Origin: Flagellimonas_B algarum
Lineage (GTDB): Bacteria; Bacteroidota; Bacteroidia; Flavobacteriales; Flavobacteriaceae
Direction of reading: 5' to 3'
DNA: 64,000 nucleotides
Assembly: GCF_040513375.1 (NCBI RefSeq)
Contig: NZ_JBEVTG010000001.1
Location: 1 to 64,000, forward strand
Shown: in pieces, positions 62,295 to 64,000 of the stretch
Numbering within the stretch: position 1 is the first letter of the stretch
Layout of the letters: every line of letters starts with the position of its first letter
The notes under the pieces: model-generated
What the model was told of the DNA's origin: nothing
Databases searched by the model: none
The model's input: only the letters and a program-made list of their open reading frames with translations
Translations under genes and position numbers: made by a program

Positions 62295-62698
62295 AACAAC
62301 AAAGAAAAATAGCGGTAACCGTCGTTTCGATCTTACTGGTTGCCTTGTTGGCGTTCGCAGCCAATGAGTACCTGTTCGGCGGGCATCGCGATATCGCCGA
62401 AGAGAAAGCGGCATTGCGAATTGAGACGGCTGCACTCATGCAGAAGGTCCAGGCCTCGGTTTCCGAAGAACAGGCACTTGCCGACAGCGTCATCGAAATC
62501 AGCGGGGGCATCTCCGAAATAGAAGGTGGCAACACCATCATATTGGACGGAAGCGTTCAAGTCGCCCTGGATCCCGAGCGGGAACCCCCACAGTTGTCCG
62601 AAGGGGCCATGGTAGTGATGAAAGGGCGCTATGTCGGTTATGACGATCTGCTCGAAATGGTCAAGGTCGACCAAGCCATATTATTGATAACAAACTAA
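62291..62698 (+). CDS. Membrane-anchored OB-fold (tRNA_anti-like) protein
   Basis: 135 residues with an N-terminal helix (about residues 8-25) and a beta-rich domain: GNTIILDGSVQVALD...GAMVVMKGRYVGYDDLLEMVKVDQAILL, the tRNA_anti-like OB fold. These exported OB domains do not bind tRNA; their ligand is unknown. It overlaps YceI by 4 bases and is 11 bases before the DUF5777 gene. The order cyt c, YceI, OB, DUF5777 is a known recurring set in Bacteroidota, function undetermined. Confidence 0.78.
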   Translation: MKQQRKIAVTVVSILLVALLAFAANEYLFGGHRDIAEEKAALRIETAALMQKVQASVSEEQALADSVIEISGGISEIEGGNTIILDGSVQVALDPEREPPQLSEGAMVVMKGRYVGYDDLLEMVKVDQAILLITN

Positions 62699-62709
62699 AA
62701 ACACCAACA

Positions 62710-63555
62710 ATGAGAATACTGTTTTTCCTTCTGTTTTTTGCACCCCTATATGGGATAGCACAAGACGATCTATTCGACGAAATCGATACCGATGCGACCG
62801 ACAATTATGAAAGTGCCGCGTTCAAAGGTTTGAAAATCGTCAATTTCGAATCGACCAAAATGGTCTCAAAAAACGAACTCTACTTTGTAGTCTCGCACCG
62901 TTTTGGATCGATAAAACCAGGTTTTGAAGACTTTTTCGGTCTTGACCAAGCGGTTACCCGATTGAATTTTATCTATGGAATCTCAGATGGGGTCACCCTA
63001 GGGGTTTCACGTAGTTCCTTCTTGAAAACCTATGAAAGTTCGTTAAAAGTTCGCTTGGCCCGACAGCAAAAGAAAGGCTTTCCGATCACCCTCGTCGGTT
63101 TTGGTACCGTTTTGGTGAACGGTGCCTTGGATCAGGGGAACCTTCCGGGGTTGGAATTCCAAAACCGTTTGGGATACACCGCCCAATTGCTGATTTCCAA
63201 AAAATTCAACAAGAATTTTTCCTTGGAACTTATCCCCACCTTTTTCCACGATAATTTGGTATCGATCGATGAACAGGAAAATTCACAATACGCCCTGGGA
63301 TTCGGCGGAAGGCACAAACTATCGAAACGGCTTTCATTGAATGTCGATTACGGATTGCATTTGAACCGCGCCGATACCTCACCGTTCAAGAACCCACTAT
63401 CGATCGGTATTGACATCGAAACCGGGGGACACGTTTTCCAACTGCACTTCACCAACGCCCAGCCGATGAATACCAATGGCTTTTTGGGTCGGGCCACCGG
63501 TGATTGGTCGGAACTGGATATTTTCTTTGGCTTCAATCTATCAAGGGTCTTTTAA
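62710..63555 (+). CDS. DUF5777 outer-membrane beta-barrel protein
   Basis: 281 residues, signal peptide ending GIAQ (near residue 18). The DUF5777 pattern is present: FKGLKIVNFESTKMVSKNELYFVVSHRFGSI, a barrel of about twelve strands, and a C-terminal FFGFNLSRVF ending in Phe. It is likely the outer-membrane component of the cyt c/YceI/OB unit. The HMA-like gene starts 1 base after the stop. Confidence 0.87.
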   Translation: MRILFFLLFFAPLYGIAQDDLFDEIDTDATDNYESAAFKGLKIVNFESTKMVSKNELYFVVSHRFGSIKPGFEDFFGLDQAVTRLNFIYGISDGVTLGVSRSSFLKTYESSLKVRLARQQKKGFPITLVGFGTVLVNGALDQGNLPGLEFQNRLGYTAQLLISKKFNKNFSLELIPTFFHDNLVSIDEQENSQYALGFGGRHKLSKRLSLNVDYGLHLNRADTSPFKNPLSIGIDIETGGHVFQLHFTNAQPMNTNGFLGRATGDWSELDIFFGFNLSRVF

Positions 63556-63556
63556 G

Positions 63557-63850
63557 ATGGAAGCGATGAAATCACACACAGCCCGTATTCCGGTCCAGCA
63601 ATCTTTTTGCCAGCGATGCGCCGAAACCATCAAAAACGTCTTGTCGCAAATTGAAGATGTGACCCATGTACGATTGTATCCTGAAGAAGCCCTAGTGGTC
63701 TTCAATTTTATCAGGGCAAATGAAATTTCAAAGGTATTGAACGCCCTTTCCGACTTAGGGTTCCCCGAACGGGGCGAAGAACGGATCGGTTTTGACATTC
63801 CATGCATAGAATGCACTCAAATACTTGATATTCAAAGGGAATGCGCCTAA
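63557..63850 (+). CDS. HMA-like small protein with two Cys pairs
   Basis: 97 residues from the ATG at 63557. The fold looks like a heavy-metal-associated (ferredoxin-like beta-alpha-beta) domain: VQQSFCQRCAETIKNVLSQI gives C18-x2-C21 in the position of the CxxC metal motif, followed by VTHVRLYPEEALVVFNF. A second pair C83-x2-C86 and C96 are near the C-terminus. It could be a copper or iron chaperone or a redox protein. No signal peptide, so cytosolic. Ends the operon. Confidence 0.72.
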   Translation: MEAMKSHTARIPVQQSFCQRCAETIKNVLSQIEDVTHVRLYPEEALVVFNFIRANEISKVLNALSDLGFPERGEERIGFDIPCIECTQILDIQRECA

Positions 63851-63889
63851 AACCATTTGTGAAAAGTGGAATTCGGCCAACTGAATTTA

Positions 63890-63918
63890 TTCCCTTTTAA
63901 GGCCGAAAATTCCCTTTC
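63890..63918 (+). promoter_or_regulatory. Second putative LytTR site: direct repeats TTCCCTTTT/TTCCCTTTC
   Basis: TTCCCTTTT at 63890-63898 and TTCCCTTTC at 63910-63918, again 20 bases apart. AAGGCC also follows the first repeat at both sites, and ACATTTATA follows the second. Confidence 0.7.
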
Positions 63919-63954
63919 ACACACATTTATAAAAAAGAAGCACACAAGGCATCG

Positions 63955-63962
63955 TTGCTTTG
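63955..63962 (+). promoter_or_regulatory. -7 element TTGCTTTG for a gene beyond the window
   Basis: Identical to the element at 61273-61280, and 36 bases from the end of the second repeat, exactly as there. The gene it drives starts beyond the window end. Confidence 0.55.
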
Positions 63963-64000
63963 TAGCAGAAATTAACAAATCCTATAAAAACAATTAAAAT

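Noticed and set aside
1..64000. CRISPR arrays, rRNA, tRNA, insertion sequences or phage genes
   Set aside because: I looked for regular spaced repeats, conserved rRNA/tRNA segments, transposase motifs and terminal inverted repeats and found none.

Overview
The window looks like chromosome of a marine member of the Flavobacteriaceae (phylum Bacteroidota). The evidence is a set of lineage-typical genes: type IX secretion parts (Plug/DUF5103, PorT/SprT, a CHU_C/T9SS type B sorted protein), the TamL lipoprotein of the BamA superfamily, a short RpoD without region 1.1, an AccD without its zinc finger, a complete Na+-translocating NADH:quinone reductase operon, and many promoters with the flavobacterial -7 element TAnnTTTG. 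The genus cannot be fixed from the sequence alone. There are no rRNA or tRNA genes, CRISPR arrays, insertion sequences or prophage genes. Genes are tightly packed on both strands; only 41465-41846 is a non-coding stretch over 300 bases.

Layout: 1-7.7 kb holds secreted and envelope proteins (a tail-fibre-like protein cut by the window edge, a T9SS cargo, M15 and M48 peptidases, an ankyrin protein), then gpmI, map and a methyltransferase. 7.7-15.3 kb (minus) is nqrABCDEF, a terminator, a small partner gene and the flavin transferase apbE. 15.4-25 kb mixes T9SS Plug, a DUF3667 membrane protein, apaG, P5C dehydrogenase, a lipoprotein, DinB, rsmG, a fatty acid desaturase and an aminotransferase. 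24.7-26.7 kb (minus) is a two-gene module predicted to turn trans-3-hydroxy-L-proline into L-proline. 26.8-29.6 kb is trkH-trkA. 29.8-43.5 kb is largely housekeeping: menaquinone methyltransferase, porT, an RNA methyltransferase, tamL, fbaA, accD, rpsO, pnp, rpoD, rpe and a YpdA-type reductase.

The most unusual region is 44.9-56.0 kb, a continuous minus-strand run of 13 genes with gaps of at most 13 bases and many overlaps. Its upstream half contains three different proteins that each carry a complete Rieske [2Fe-2S] domain fused to a different partner: an FMN glutamate-synthase-type domain, a thiamine-diphosphate enzyme, and a ferric-reductase-like haem membrane domain. Between and after them are a Na+/H+ antiporter, two small membrane proteins, an unknown membrane-anchored protein with a Cys/His motif, and a YHS protein. 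I read this as an undescribed redox system; its substrate is not visible in the sequence.

56.1-57.6 kb (minus) is an ECF sigma operon with a candidate anti-sigma protein and a Spy/CpxP-like protein. Divergent from it are EF-hand, YHYH, MORN-repeat and SCO genes. 60-64 kb is a sensor-regulator with Cache and LytTR domains, divergent from a cytochrome c, YceI, OB-fold, DUF5777 barrel and HMA-like gene set. Two promoters here, one next to the regulator and one at the window's right edge, share the same pair of 9-base direct repeats at identical spacing. They are good candidates for the regulator's binding sites and imply a regulon that continues beyond the window.
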